The position numbers were made by a program, and so were the translations under genes. Below the pieces are notes generated by a model, which did no database searches, was not told the origin of the DNA, and was given only the letters and a program-made list of their open reading frames with translations. A stretch of DNA of 64,000 nucleotides. Origin: Sapria himalayana (lineage: Eukaryota > Streptophyta > Magnoliopsida > Malpighiales > Rafflesiaceae). Each line of letters opens with the position of its first letter. Position 1 is the stretch's first letter. Positions 25,386 to 38,005 of this stretch are shown piece after piece. The DNA lies in the NCBI GenBank assembly GCA_029783825.1, contig JAREIK010002039.1, positions 180,769 to 244,768 of the forward strand. The letters are read 5' to 3'.

Positions 25386-25499
25386 ATCAAAGACTTTTTA
25401 TATTTTGTTGAAATCTTGTGGTGTGTATTATTCTTAGATGCATGGTTGTTCATCATATCTCTATTATTTGTTCTATGTTTTTATTTTTTGTATAGTAGA

Positions 25500-27400
25500 T
25501 GGCACATAAAGGACTTAGTCATTGCGGAGGTGGACATGTATGAAGAAATGAATGAAATTCATCTTGTATTTTACATCACATTGCAAATTTAGTAGCATTA
25601 AATACCAACCATATCCAGACTTCAACTTCACAATCACCATCTCCATTTCCATCACCACCACCTTCATTGACACCTCCACCATCACCTTTATTAGATATAA
25701 GTCAACCACTCATTGCCCTCTCTACACACACTTTTGATCCATCAGCAATTTCTACACCACCATTTACACCGACAGTTCCCCCATTTACAACACCATCGAC
25801 ATCATCAAATATCATGCCTTCCTCTACATTCAGTGCTAGGTTAGTAATTGAGATTGTGGTTGGAAGGTATATGAAATATGTAAATATTACTTGAATAAAA
25901 AATTATGATGTTTCTTTTAGTGGGTTTTTATATATATTATTGATTTGCTTGTTTTTAATGTTATGTATTTATTTGTACAGTTTTATTCCATATCACAAGT
26001 GTTCAACTATAATTATAAAGTCTTTCAAAAAAATGATCGATTCTAAAGCATTTTCATGGAAGAAAGTTTTGGAATCGACAAGGAATTCTAATTTTAATGA
26101 CTTTCAGGTAAAAACAATGAAATAAAAGTATTGAAAATTATTTATCTAATTAGTTAATTAATATGTTGGTTATTATTCAAGCAGTAAATAATAATGTCAT
26201 TGTTATTAATATCAATTTTTGGTGATTTTTCAATATGTAGAATTAGTGCATATGGACACCCAAATTTGATGGAAAGATAAAGCTATTGTGGGAGAGCAAA
26301 GCTGCTGAATGGTATTTAGATTTTGTCTATAAATTGAAGAATCTCAAAGATAGGCTATATTTTATATCCGAGGATGACTGACTTGAGTATCTTAAGCATT
26401 GGGAGGACCCAAATTTTATATCCGAAGGACTGAGGTAGCCATACTCGGTACAGGAATGTCTCACCACACGAGAGGGTCAAAGTTGAGCATTGAGCACGCT
26501 CGAGATTTTGTACAATTTTAAAGTTTAGAACATTTATATATTTAGTAGTTTTCCTAATAGTCCAAATAAATCAAATTTGTGCATGTTTCTTATTAATTTT
26601 GTTTGAATTTTTTAACATATTTTTTGACTTTATAAATACATACTCTAGGCTGGAGAATTGGGTCGAGATCTCAATTTTTATTACATTTTCAGGAAGATGC
26701 ATGTGAAGAAAGTTGATGGTCAATTAGTTGACAACAAGTCTGAGATTATTGCTATAAGAATCTATTATATTAATAAAATTTTATAATACTACCGTAAATT
26801 TTGAAAGTAGTTTGGAATCCAAAATATTAAATTTATTTTATATTAATCTAGAAAATTATTTTTTTTCTATTTTTTCATAGGAACTCATGGCGAATCATGC
26901 GAGAGTTGCTTCTCAACAAGTTGAGGCTTATATGGATCTTCAACCAATTGACTATGATCCTATCTATTTGGAAATCATAGGAGGTCATAAGTAGTAGCGA
27001 GTGTATGGCATTAGCTTGAAGGGAGTGACATTTTGTTTTAGCAGCTGTACTTCTAATTCATTTGTTACAGCAGTGGTAAGTTAGGTAGTCGAACAACAAG
27101 TAATGGAAACAAATTAATATTTTGAAGTTATGGACCAAAATGAAAGAGAAGGATGAGCAGATTTCTCATTTGAAAGAAGAAATACAAGAAATTAAAAAAG
27201 TGAAGGATGAGCAGATTACTCATTTGAAGGTAGATATGCAAAAAATAAAAGAAATGAATGAAGAGATTAAAGAATTGAATGATTAGATGAAAGAAAGTTA
27301 AGAATGTAATGCAATAGCAGATCACCTATATGGAGTCATAGTTAGCTACCTTGATGCGACAGATAGCATTCAGAGAACCAGCTGCAAAACCACATAGGAG
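25500..27400 (+). pseudogene. CACTA copy B second gene (Transposase_24 / TNPA-type)
   Basis: Collinear with copy C 41020-42880. First exon: a Pro/Ser/Thr-rich linker (for example TPPPSPLLDISQPLIALSTH) then GRYMKYVNIT. An exon at 25981-26107, bordered by TTTGTACAG and CAGGTAAAAA splice-like sites, contains FKKMIDSKAFSWKKV. An exon from 26241 (after ATATGTAG) contains LWESKAAEWYLDFVYKLKNL and EYLKHWEDP, followed near 26455 by a decayed form of the family's TTG/GS motif. Later exons hold IFRKMHVKKVDGQLVDNKSE, HARVASQQVEAYMDLQP and a Glu/Lys-rich coiled coil (27128-27330). Family knowledge: this is the plant transposase (Ptta/En/Spm) family, the DNA-binding partner protein. Stops are present in several exons. 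Confidence 0.75.
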
Positions 27401-28159
27401 AGGCTAGCAAAAATGCACCAACTAATAATATGGATGAATTTGTATCAGGATTATTTCTCAATGATTTTTGATTTTTTACGATGTGTAGCTAAATAGGATG
27501 AAACTTATTTGGTGGTATCAATTTTATTTATACTAGTTTTTTTTTCTTTTTCTAATTAACCTAACTATGAATCTTTGCAGGACATCTAATGTGAGACACA
27601 CGAATAAATTATGATTCGACGCCTTAAGACTTTGTCATGGTTCTTCCTATGGATGGGTTCAATCTTTGACAATCTCTACAAGATAAAAATGAGGTTAAGC
27701 TATTATTATCTTCATTATTTATGAAATATTTTATTTTTTTACTCTCTCTCTCTAAACATCATTCCTGGCAATCTTTTAGATATTTTTGGAATTGTATGAC
27801 TATCAACTCAAATCTGTGTTTGTTCATGTCTATAATTACAATTTTTATATATTTGTGAATGTGTATTGTTTTAATGAAGTGTATATTATTTTTATGGAGT
27901 GTATATTAAATTATTTACAGTGAGGGATGTGTATTCAATAAACTATTTTGCAGTTAAGTTGTCACATATAATGAAGTGATGGTGCTAGCTACGAACCTAG
28001 AGAAGAACCATATGGTAGCAGAAACTATAGGGTTGATGGACTAACATAATGAATCTAAGCGATCATAATCTTTGGTCAAACACATGGAGAGGAGAAGAAA
28101 TGTTCTAAAAATGCCACATGGGAGCAAGGTGCCACATGGAGTGGTGGGGTAGGGTAGCT
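27401..28159. other. Unidentified sequence at the 3' side of copy B
   Basis: Does not match the 3' end of copies C, D1 or D2. Two splice-acceptor-like sites (TTTGCAG at 27573-27579 and about 27950) are each followed by a coding-like stretch: VMVLPMDGFNL at about 27636 and YNEVMVLATNLEKNHMVAET at about 27970. Each of these is interrupted by stops. I do not recognise the protein. The stretch ends with a locally GC-richer piece (28110-28159) directly against the (TATC)n array. Confidence 0.4.
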
Positions 28160-28391
28160 CCCTTATCTATTTATCTATCTGTCTATCTATCTGCCTATCT
28201 ATCTATTTGTCTATTTGACTTTCTGTCTATCTATCTATCTATTTTTCTATCTATCTATCTATCTGTCTGTCTATCTATCTATTTGTCTATATATCTATCT
28301 GTCTATCTATCTATCTATTTGTCTATTTGTATATCTGTCTATCTATGCATCTGTCTTTCTATCTATCTTTTTATTCTTTTATATATGTATT

Positions 28392-28444
<53 letters not shown>

Positions 28445-29172
28445 ATCTATCTATCTATCTATATGTCTATTTGCCTATGTGTCTATTTATCTATCAGTCT
28501 ATCTAGAAATCTTTTTATTTATCTATCTATCTATATGTCTATCTATCTATCTGACTATCTGACTATCTATCTATCTGGCTATTTGGCTATCAGTCAATCT
28601 ATCTATCTATCAATGTGTCAATATGTCTATTTGTCTTTATATATATCTATCTAATTTTTTATCTATCTATTTGTCTATTAAGCTATTTATCTATCTATCT
28701 ATCTGTCTATCTAATAATCTATCTATATATCTGACTATATATCTATCTATATATATTTATATCTGTCTATCTATCTATCTAAATCTCTATCTATCTATTT
28801 ATGAATCTATCTATTTATGTGTCTGCTTGCCAACCTATCTACATGTTTATCTATATATCTATATGCCTATCTACCTATCTATTTATCTATCTATCTGTCT
28901 ATCTGTCTACCTACCTACCTATCTATCTGTCTATCTATCTATCTATCATTCTATTTGTCTACATGTCTATCTATCTATCTATCTTTCTTTGTATTTGTTT
29001 ATATGTCTATATGTCTATCTATCTATCTATGTGTCAATCAATTAATCTGTCTATCTCTCTCTCTCTCTCTCTATCTCTTTATCTATCTATCTATCTGCTT
29101 ATCTCTCTATCTGACTATCTATTTATTTGTCTATTTTTCTATCTGCCTATCATTCTATTTATCTATCTATCT
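28160..29172 (+). repeat. Degenerate (TATC)n array, 1.0 kb
   Basis: TATC units on the plus strand (opposite polarity to 14702-19525), with TGTC, TTTC, TACC and GACT variants and a (TA)23 tract at 28396-28441. It ends two bases before copy C's terminus. The plus-strand ORFs in it are repeat artefacts. Confidence 0.95.
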
Positions 29173-29190
29173 ACATTACAAGAAATACAC

Positions 29191-30993
29191 AAATAGCTAA
29201 AGAAATTTTCCTAGCTATTTGGGTTTATTGCATCTTTAAAATAGAATAATGATGGATTAATGATAGAAATATTCTCTAGCTAAAGTATTCGTTACAAAAT
29301 ATTAACGAGAACAAAATTTTCCTAGCAAATTTTTTAACTTTGAAATTCCCTAGCTAGTTATATTTTTTCTCTTGCTAATTTTAATCATAATTAAGAATAG
29401 TAATTAATAATTTTCAACTGAATATGTACAAAAAATTTCCTAGCTAAATTAGCAATGGAAAAATCCCTAGCTATTTTTAATCCCATGCTATTTTCACAAT
29501 TTTTTTACACAAAATTTGATTACATATTTTTAAATTTTTATATTAAATTGAATAAAAACATTTAGTATAAACCATTAGTTATAATTTACAAAAAGTATTA
29601 GTTAATAAATTTTTTTAATACAAAAGTTACATAGTAAAAACTAAAACATTACATTAATATATATTCTTTAAAACATTACATTAATAATTTTTTTAAAATA
29701 TTAATATATATTCTTTACATAGTATAAACCATAAATATTTTGATGTTTTAATTTCATCCAAAAACATTTGACGTTATAAAAAAAATATCTCAAAGTGATT
29801 ATTTAAACAATACTTTATGTGTTTTTTTAGGGTTTAAATTTTTTTTAATATTACTAATAATATTTTTTTTTCTAAACACACTTTCAATTATTTTTAGTCT
29901 TGTTAACACTTTTGAAAATCACTACCAAACTGACCCCATGTTGATTTTAATTCAACTTTTATTTTTGCCTCTACTAAAATTTATAAGAATTAAAGTATTC
30001 AGTAAATTATTATAGAATGTTAAAAAGAAACTAAAAAATAATATTAAATTTAATATAAAATATGTAATCTTAAAATAATCAATAAATAAATAAATATTAA
30101 TATTTTAAAATTTAACAAGTTAAACATGAACAATAAACTAATTGGTGGCGGAGTAATATAGCATCAATAAGGCAATCTGCTTACGGAATATTTTTGGTTG
30201 TGTGTTATGCTTCATCATTCTAATTCTGATTGGTGTTCTTGCCTGTTCGATTCATCTTTTTTTTATATTTTCTGAAACATGAATTATAATGAAACATAAC
30301 CTAATCGGTGTTCTTTCAATTTGAAGACCTCATTTTGTGTTTTCATTTGTTGTGTTATTTGGTCCATGATTTTAGTTTTTGACAAAGAATGGAATATATG
30401 ATATTTGGAATTGGTTTGATGATCGAACTTGGTAATTAAAATTAATCTCACACAAGATAATTATCTTTCCATTGATTTTATTGATATATTTAAGCTAACT
30501 GTTCTTAACATTAATTAAAATTAGGTATCCACTTGGACAGGTGATTGGAGGAATTGTCTGCCTAGGATTGACTTAAACTACCAGGACAAAATGGAAATGA
30601 GTCATTGGAATCTACTGCTCAATAATTTTCTTAATTTGTATCAATTAGATATTGGCTAGGAGACTCTCCCGAATATCTTTTATTAATTTTTTTCTTCTTA
30701 TATTATAATTACATGTTGATTACTTATTATACTAGGATACCGAATTTGTTCAATTTTCATATATCCTTCAAAAATGTTAGTTTATTCATTGCACCTAATA
30801 TTTTTTGCATTTTCTTCATGGGCAATTTACTTTTGACCAAGGTTAGTGTGATAATGTCTACCTTTTTTCTGCCTTTCATTTTGTAACAAAAGTTTGATTT
30901 GATGATATTACTTTTCAAATATAGGAAGTAAGGGTGTTGGTTCTAAGCTGACAGCAGCAGTTTATTTTTCCATGGTAAATGATACAGGCATTG
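29191..30993. other. 5' subterminal and non-coding region of copy C
   Basis: No intact gene. 29191-30130 mirrors the distal part of copy A. 30190-30460 mirrors A 12990-13260. 30525-30665 contains a coding-like stretch (separate entry). 30680-30990 mirrors A 12280-12600. Confidence 0.6.
30527..30659 (+). pseudogene. Exon-like fragment of unknown protein in copy C 5' region
   Basis: After an acceptor-like AATTAAAATTAG, one frame reads VSTWTGDWRNCLPRIDLNYQ and then DKMEMSHWNLLLNNFLNLYQ followed by LDIG and a TAG stop. Codon use and composition look protein-like in contrast to the surrounding AT-rich DNA. I do not recognise the family. Part of the stretch (from about 30610) has a diverged counterpart in copy A (reverse complement of about 12600-12650), so it predates the split of A and C; in A it is interrupted by the TNP2 fragment. 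It may be a captured host exon. Confidence 0.35.
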
Positions 30994-31174
30994 TTTTTTT
31001 TTTGATAACCCAGGGCTTCAGGGTCCACTTACGTGGTACCTTACTCCCCTTTGTCCCCGGAGAACCGAGCAGGTAAGGAATCTTCCTAGTACCCCCCCAC
31101 CAGTAAGACTTGAACTCGTGACCTTTTGGTCATTGCCAAGAGTTTTAACTAGCCAAGCCCCCTATGAGAGGTGT
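30994..31174 (-). mobile_element. tRNA-derived SINE with 15-bp target duplication
   Basis: A 181-bp insertion flanked by ATGATACAGGCATTG (30979-30993) and ATGATACAAGCATTG (31175-31189). Read on the minus strand it starts at 31174 and contains GGCTTGGCTAGTTAAAA (box A-like) and GGTCACGAGTTCAAGTC (box B-like, close to GTTCRANNC). It ends in CCCTGGGTTATC plus an A-run (T-run on the plus strand at 30994-31003). This is the organisation of plant Au-like SINEs transcribed by RNA polymerase III. The paralogous site in copy A (about 12272-12290) is uninterrupted, which proves an insertion. Confidence 0.88.
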
Positions 31175-31189
31175 ATGATACAAGCATTG

Positions 31190-32763
31190 TTAGTTCTACA
31201 ACATGTTTGAATGTAAATATTTTAAATAAAATATGCATAAATTAGGTTCTAGATATTTAAAAATTGGAAATAGGTTGGTTAGCCTTTATTTACAACACCA
31301 TAATCCATGAAAACCAATTTAACAGTAATCTCAACTTCCATTAAAGTCAGCATACATACAACATAAATACCAATCTTACTTGAGAAAAAATTGATATTAG
31401 GATTATATAAAAATTTTATGATTGAAAGTTGATCACAAATAATGTAGAAGATGAAATGGCGGTGTTCTCTTAAATCTTATTGTTTAAATTATTGTTTAAC
31501 ACAATATGTTTTATTTATTCATAAACAATTTAATTAAAAGCAAATCATATATTTTTTGATGTATGATTCAAAAGAGTTTACAAGTGATAGAAGTTTTGAC
31601 TCTTTATTATGCTTGTGTTAGAGCTGATATTTTGGGTAAAGCCAAAATATTTATTAGTTTAATTGGCAATTAAGTTAGGCAAATCTAATATCTCAGAGAG
31701 TTTGGTTGTTCATATTGATTTAGTAGGCCTAAAATACTCAACCTAGAACTTCATTTCTTAGATTGCAAGTGAATAACTACTCAGGTTATGCTACATGAAT
31801 TTTCAAGTTGACTTTGTGTAATGTTAAAATATAATAAATTTTTATTTTATTAAGAGATAATATTTAAAGATTATATTTTAAAATTATAAAAATTATTAAT
31901 CTTTTGCTTACAACATATATTCAACTCAAATTAGAATACTCATATAATCAAGAATATTTCATAATTAATGAAAGAATTGTTGATATTATATAATCTTGAT
32001 AAAATCAAATTCATTAAATTTGATATTGTGCATGTTTTTTTTTTACAACCTCTTTAATTTTGATAAAATTAAAGAAACAATTAATTTTTTTCATGTAAAA
32101 AAAAGATATCATCCTCAATTAAATATAAAATATGAGCTAATCATGGTGATGCTAATTAGTAAATTATTATTTTTTGCTAGTTTAATATCGTTTGAAAATA
32201 TTTCTTTATTGTTGTTAGGTGTTATCAGATGTAGAGAAAAATTATGTTATGATGCATTAAAATAATATTTTTTTAAAAAGTACCTAAATAAGTAAATGTT
32301 CATATTAAAAAATACATCAAAATAAAAGATTTCTACATTCTGGTAAACTCAAAAAATACTTTTATTGCTCCAATTAATTTCATGATTTAAAAAAAAAATA
32401 AAAAAAAATATCAAAACATCAAAACACTATAGCATGAGAGGTATACTATTTTGGAAAATAGTATTCCTGATTTATAGCAATATAATATTTATATAAATAT
32501 TATAAACATATAACATTATATATAAATATTTATACATTTTTATAATCATATTACTCTAATATATAATATATATAAACATATAACATTATAAACATTTATA
32601 TGTTTATATAAACATATAAATGTTATATATAAATATTTATACATATGTATAAATGTTTATAAATATTTATACCACATTTACATAACACTATCCATTTATA
32701 TAATTGTTTATATAACATATAAAATATGTATACATATTTATAAAATTTTTATATAGCATATAA

Positions 32764-32794
<31 letters not shown>

Positions 32795-35700
32795 TAATAT
32801 TTATAATGTTTATATAATTCTGATATATATACTATATAATATTTATAAAAGTGTTACACAACATATATCTATAAAAATATTTATAATTGTGATATAATAT
32901 TTGTAAAAATATATAATATTTATAATGTTTATATTTATAATTGTGATATAAATATTTACACACACACACACATATATATATGTAACATTTATAAAAGTAT
33001 TTTAAACACAACATCATATCTAAACACTAATACATTTATATAATCATATGCAATTATATATAAAAGTGTATACTTTAATATAAATGTGCAACTAAGAGAA
33101 TAGTGATGTGCAATATGATGCTTGTATGCATACACAAGAGAATATCTCTATAATGTATATATCATATGAAGAAATGATATATCATATAGGGATATTAGTA
33201 GTTTTATCTATGAATGAGGCCGAGAGTATTATTGGGAATTGAGGGAGACAAGTCAATTGTCATTGTCATTTAGGAGTCTTCATAGAGCTCCTCTATCATG
33301 ATACTTACTTTAAAGAAGTAAACAAATCTTTTTTTTAAAATTGTTGTTGATACTTCTTATTTGTTATGTACTATAGTTTTCATAACTCATCTTTTTACTT
33401 AGATGTATGATATTAACTCAGAAGTTAATAATCATAGTATCGAAAATTATAATTTGCGTAATATGTTCTTCTTGTTTTTTTAAATATTGAAATAGCTACT
33501 AAAAAAGTATCTATAATCACTTGTAATAGTAATATACAAGTTGAAATTTGGTTGCTTTTGTCTTTTTTTATTATTTTTGGATTTATTTGTAGTCTTATTT
33601 TTGTAAGTTATATTTGTAACTAATTAATTTTTAATTTTATTTTTATGTTTAATGTTAATATTATATATTTTTATTGTTATGGTCAGATATTTTATTATTT
33701 GTATGAATATCATTTAATATGTTACTTGTTCATTATTTACTTGGTTATTTATTTTTTATTTAATTGAGATGTTATAAATTTTGAATGGTTATACATTTAT
33801 ACAATATATCAATGGTTATATGAAATAATATTTTTTTTAATAAATGAAATAATATGAAAATTTAATTGCCAATTAATAGTTTTCATGGTTATTAGTAATA
33901 TTATTTATTTTCTCCGTTGTTATAACCATAAATTAATTTTTTTATTTCTGAAATTTATTTGATTAATTTATAAATAATATTATAAAAAATAACTATAAAA
34001 ATTTCATAAGCTATTAACCATAAATTTATTTATTTATTAAATAATATAATTAATGGTTAAATATTAAATAATTTTGTTTTCTAATATTTTTAGTCTCTGA
34101 CCGATCACTCCCTAGTCTGGCCATCTCTATGTAATTAGGTCAGTTCACTTCTGAAAAACCTTTGAGTTGACTCTCAGAACACACCATCATCACATCATCA
34201 TTTCGAAGAACCATATCAAACAAAGAACATCTCTCAAAACATGCCACCATCGCAGCATCATTTCAAAGATCCATATTAAACAAAGAACAACTCTCTTTAT
34301 CTATCTATCTATCTATCTCTTTCTATGTGTTTTTTGTTTATTTTAAAAACTCATTACTTATTAGTAATGAGTTTTGCAAATTTAAAATCATTTGTGAGCT
34401 AAAAGTGCTTTTTTGTTGAGGTCTTGTGTCTTAATTATAAATCGGCATTGTGAACTTTTTTTATTTTAATGATTATTTTTTTAAGGCTTAATGGATTTCA
34501 AATCAACAGAAAGTGTGCTAGCTCTGAAATTCAAAGAATAATAGTAAAAGAGGATGAAGAAGATAATAACAAGGGGAGAAGAAGAGCAAGGTGCTGTAAT
34601 TTTTAAAATTCAAGTTATATCTAATATTTTAATTTATGGTTTTTATATTTTAGAATTTTTGTCCAGTAGAGAAGATGAATATGAAGAACCTATGTAAATT
34701 TATCTACTAATCAAGTTTTTGCGGTTATAGTATGAAACTCTTATATTTTTCTCAAAGAAGAAGGTACAGCTTAACCATAACCGTTAATTTTGCTATCAAT
34801 GCTCATGTCGATAGTTTGTTGAGGCTTTAATTTTTGTTGGTGGATGATGATGAATTTTTTTTAGTTTTTTTGGCATGATATTAATTCTTGTTTAATAGTA
34901 CTATTGAAAAAAATTCACTACACTAAGACTTTATTATATCTATCTAATATTGGTATGTAGAATAAAAGCACACTTGATGGAGAAATTGGGGGTGTAGAAC
35001 ACTAAGAACCCAAGTCAGAATATACATTATTGTAAGCAGGGGAACAAACAACTTGTAGAATTTTCTCATTGTGTTTTATTAGATATCATGCATTCTCAAA
35101 GCACATTGATCATGCATGGTGATTTATTTCGTGTATAATGATTTTTTTTAAAAAATCAAACAAGATGAAACACATCATTTACTAATGATTTTTAAAATTT
35201 TGACTATGATCTTATGTTGATTACAATTATTACTAAGAATCAAAATATCAAAATAATGATTTTTAATTAAAATTGTTTATTGGATTTAAATCTCCATATG
35301 CAAAAAATATCTTTAATATTGGTGTGATATTTTAGATTTAATGTTATTCTAGTAGTATATTTTTTGTTAAATTCAATATTTAGCAATAAAAAAATAATAA
35401 TAAACAAAAATAAAAAATTATCATTAATGCATAATATGATACTATTGATATATGATACTCTTGATATAGCTTATATTTTCCTTTTATTTTTTTTCTTTTC
35501 AGCTATTGTAGATTTAGCATATGTTAATATATCTTTTTTGTGCATTTAAGGATACTCTTGATATATGATACACACACACACACACATGTATGTGTGTATA
35601 GTTTTTTTTGTTTGTATTTATATGTATCATTGTATTTTTTGTCATTTATATATTTTCAATGTTTTGTTTTGATGTAACATTATAATATGAGTATATTAAA

Positions 35701-37150
35701 TAATTTTATAATTTTTTTGCAATCATAGCCATGTTATTGGTTGGTGAAATTAATCAACCTATTTTAGAATCTTTTAAAAAAAGTGGTGTAGCCATGTAGT
35801 TGATTTGCTCATTGACTATTTGGGCATTGTGAAAATAGCTCTCTTGGGTTGCTCATGCCAAAATATAGATTTTTTAAATCTTTTCTTTGATAAACATATA
35901 CTTTTATGTGTTCATTCTTTTCATAAAAGATTAAATTGAAAATAACATATTATGTGAGCTAACAACCATCATAGAGAAAGAAAAAAGGCTTTTCAAAACA
36001 AAAATTAATTTCTCAATTAATTATCTAATCGGCAAAAATATATAAGTGATAGTCATATCTATAATTTTTGCTAAATTAATAAGTTGCCATCCTTCATATC
36101 ATTTAAGTTTGAATTGATGTGTATGTAAATAATCATTAGGTAAATTACTCAAATATTAGGATAAATTTCTTTTGCACTGGTATTTTTTGGTAGTTCTTTA
36201 GTTCATAAGTTGGCGTGTCCTTAGGCTGCTACTTCAATTAACTATTTATTTATGCATTTCTTTGGCCTTTGCTCTTAGTGTTTCAGTCATGTCTCTTTTT
36301 AATATTAAGCTTTAGTTTTACTAGATTATATTCATCCATTTCTAATCTCTATCTTGTTAGTAAACTTAATGTAGGATGTGACAGAATTACTAAGATCTCT
36401 ATAGTCACCTAGTTTTGCTTAATTTTTATTCTTCTTATCTCATTCAATTTTCTTTAGAAAACTATCTTTTGATTGTAGTTTTCTATAAAATATGTTAATG
36501 TTAATGCTTATATTTGTTCATATCTCTAATTAGTCCATATTTGTAAGGATAGAAATTTGAAATTTTAGGCTGCTTCACATCTATGTTTTCTAGTTTAATA
36601 CTTTGTATGATATGTTTTCTAGTCCATATTTATTATTGTTCATGTTAGAATTCTTCATTAATTCATTTTCCAAGGGTTCTTGGAATTTGATCTTCATTCC
36701 ATTTAGTTTTTCTTTCCTATTTATGTTTATATTCAAAGATTGAGTTTAATAACAATTGAAATTTTGATCTTTGATCTTCATTGAGAAGTGAGAAGCTTAC
36801 TCCTTCAAACTTGCAATTTCTTTCTTTTTTGCTTCCCTTTCTTATCCTTTCACATGGTTCTTGTGTTCTTCTAATTCTTTCCTTTTTGTGTGGCTTTGAT
36901 TGGTGCACTAGAAGAGACATGCTCCCTTCATCTAACAATAGCATGATATCTTTCACCTTTAGCATGCTAATAATGCTCTATTTCTTCATGTAGATTCTAC
37001 AAATGCATAGCCTAGATGTTCATGATATTTTATCTTTGTAAATTCATCTATAATTGATTTTATTTAATTAATAGTATTATATGAATTCAATTGTATGTTT
37101 CATTCAAAATTATGATTGAGCATAATTCTTTGCAAATATAAAAGGGAATT
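31190..37150. other. 5' non-coding region of copy C (proximal part)
   Basis: No gene seen; collinear in reverse with copy A 2346-12270. Notable local features: about 420 bp present only in C at about 31850-32270; a TATA-rich zone at 32450-33060; (CA)7 at 32958-32971; (CA)n at 35570-35586; and TATC x6 at 34298-34318. Many weak ORFs here (for example 36717-36965 and 36781-36993) are not conserved as open frames in copy A. Confidence 0.6.
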
Positions 37151-38005
37151 ATGAGTTCAGATCATCAGTGGATGTACAAACAGTTTATGGATAGAATTTT
37201 GAATAAAATTTTTTTGAGTGAGCTAGAAACTTTCATCAAATTTACTTGTAGTCAATCGATATGGATGGACAGAGACAATTTTTAAGTTTCCATGTAATAA
37301 CTGCAAGTGCTAGAATATGTCTTTACGTGATGTAAACATGATTAGATACCATGTGGCTAAATATGGCTTTGTACTAAATTATTTTGTTTTGATTTATCAA
37401 GGGGAAAGTACAATGACTATGAATATTGACCAAAATGTGGGTACCGAATCATATGTATGTAGTGAAGAAACATCAAACACATACCATGGAATGGTCATGG
37501 AAGCTACTGGTGTTGACTTTAATATGAATTATATGGATGTACCACCTAATCCTTTAGCTAAGAAATTTTATGATAAGCTTCAAGCTGTAGATAATTGGTT
37601 GTGGCCTAGTTGTAAAAAAGATTCACAATTGTCAATTGTGGCTTGACTTATGAGTATGAAGTTAGAAAATCATATGTCTATGAAATTATTTGATCAGGTT
37701 ATAGAACTGATGAAAGAGATTGTTCTGGATAATAAATTGGTCACTAACAACTTTTACAGCACTAAGAAGTTACTATGAGGTATGGGTCTACTAGTGGAAA
37801 GAATATATTATTATTTCAATGGATGTATATTATATTTGGGTGGTGATAATGATTTAATTATCTATAAGGTTTGTGATCATCCTTGGTTTAAAAAGCACCT
37901 CGTGTTGCAGATATGCAACAGAAGATGAAAGTTTCATATAAAAAGATGTATTACTTCTCTTTATTTCCTTGATTGTAGAGATTATATGCATCAAAAGGTA
38001 CAACA
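37151..38005 (+). pseudogene. CACTA copy C transposase: transposase-associated domain
   Basis: The start ATG is at 37151 (MSSDHQWMYKQFMDR). LSELETFIKF follows, and then the Cys-rich motif KFPCNNCKC after a one-base frameshift near 37283. Next come MIRYHVAKYGFVLNY and YQGES, the usual end of the transposase-associated domain. The open piece 37317-37646 continues with YMDVPPNPLAKKFYDKLQAV and WPSCKKDSQLSIVA. After a TGA, the same frame carries LMSMKLENHMSMKLFDQVIE. At least one frameshift and three stops. Copies A and B share the same exon. Confidence 0.82.

Larger units (their letters stand above)
19534..28140 (+). mobile_element. CACTA element copy B (internally deleted), plus strand
   Basis: The 5' end at about 19534 reads CTCTACAAAAAATG, a slightly decayed CACTA terminus. 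It is followed by the subterminal palindromes TTAGCTAGGGATAAATTCCC (from 19573). Order: 4.9 kb of non-coding 5' region, transposase N-terminus (24401-25260), a deletion of the TNP2 core, the Transposase_24-type gene (25500-27400), then 740 bp of unidentified sequence ending at the (TATC)n array. No 3' CACTA terminus is visible, so the 3' boundary given is where the array starts. Without its transposase core it could only have moved with enzyme supplied in trans. Confidence 0.72.

Noticed and set aside
28110..28160. Local GC-rich stretch before the TATC array as a possible CACTA 3' end of copy B
   Set aside because: No CTTGTAGTG-type terminus or subterminal motif is present there.
36717..36993. 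Opposed ORFs of 82 and 70 codons in copy C's 5' region, possibly a small element-encoded protein
   Set aside because: The paralogous stretch in copy A (2451-2720) has stops in the same frame, and copy B lacks about 60 bp of it.
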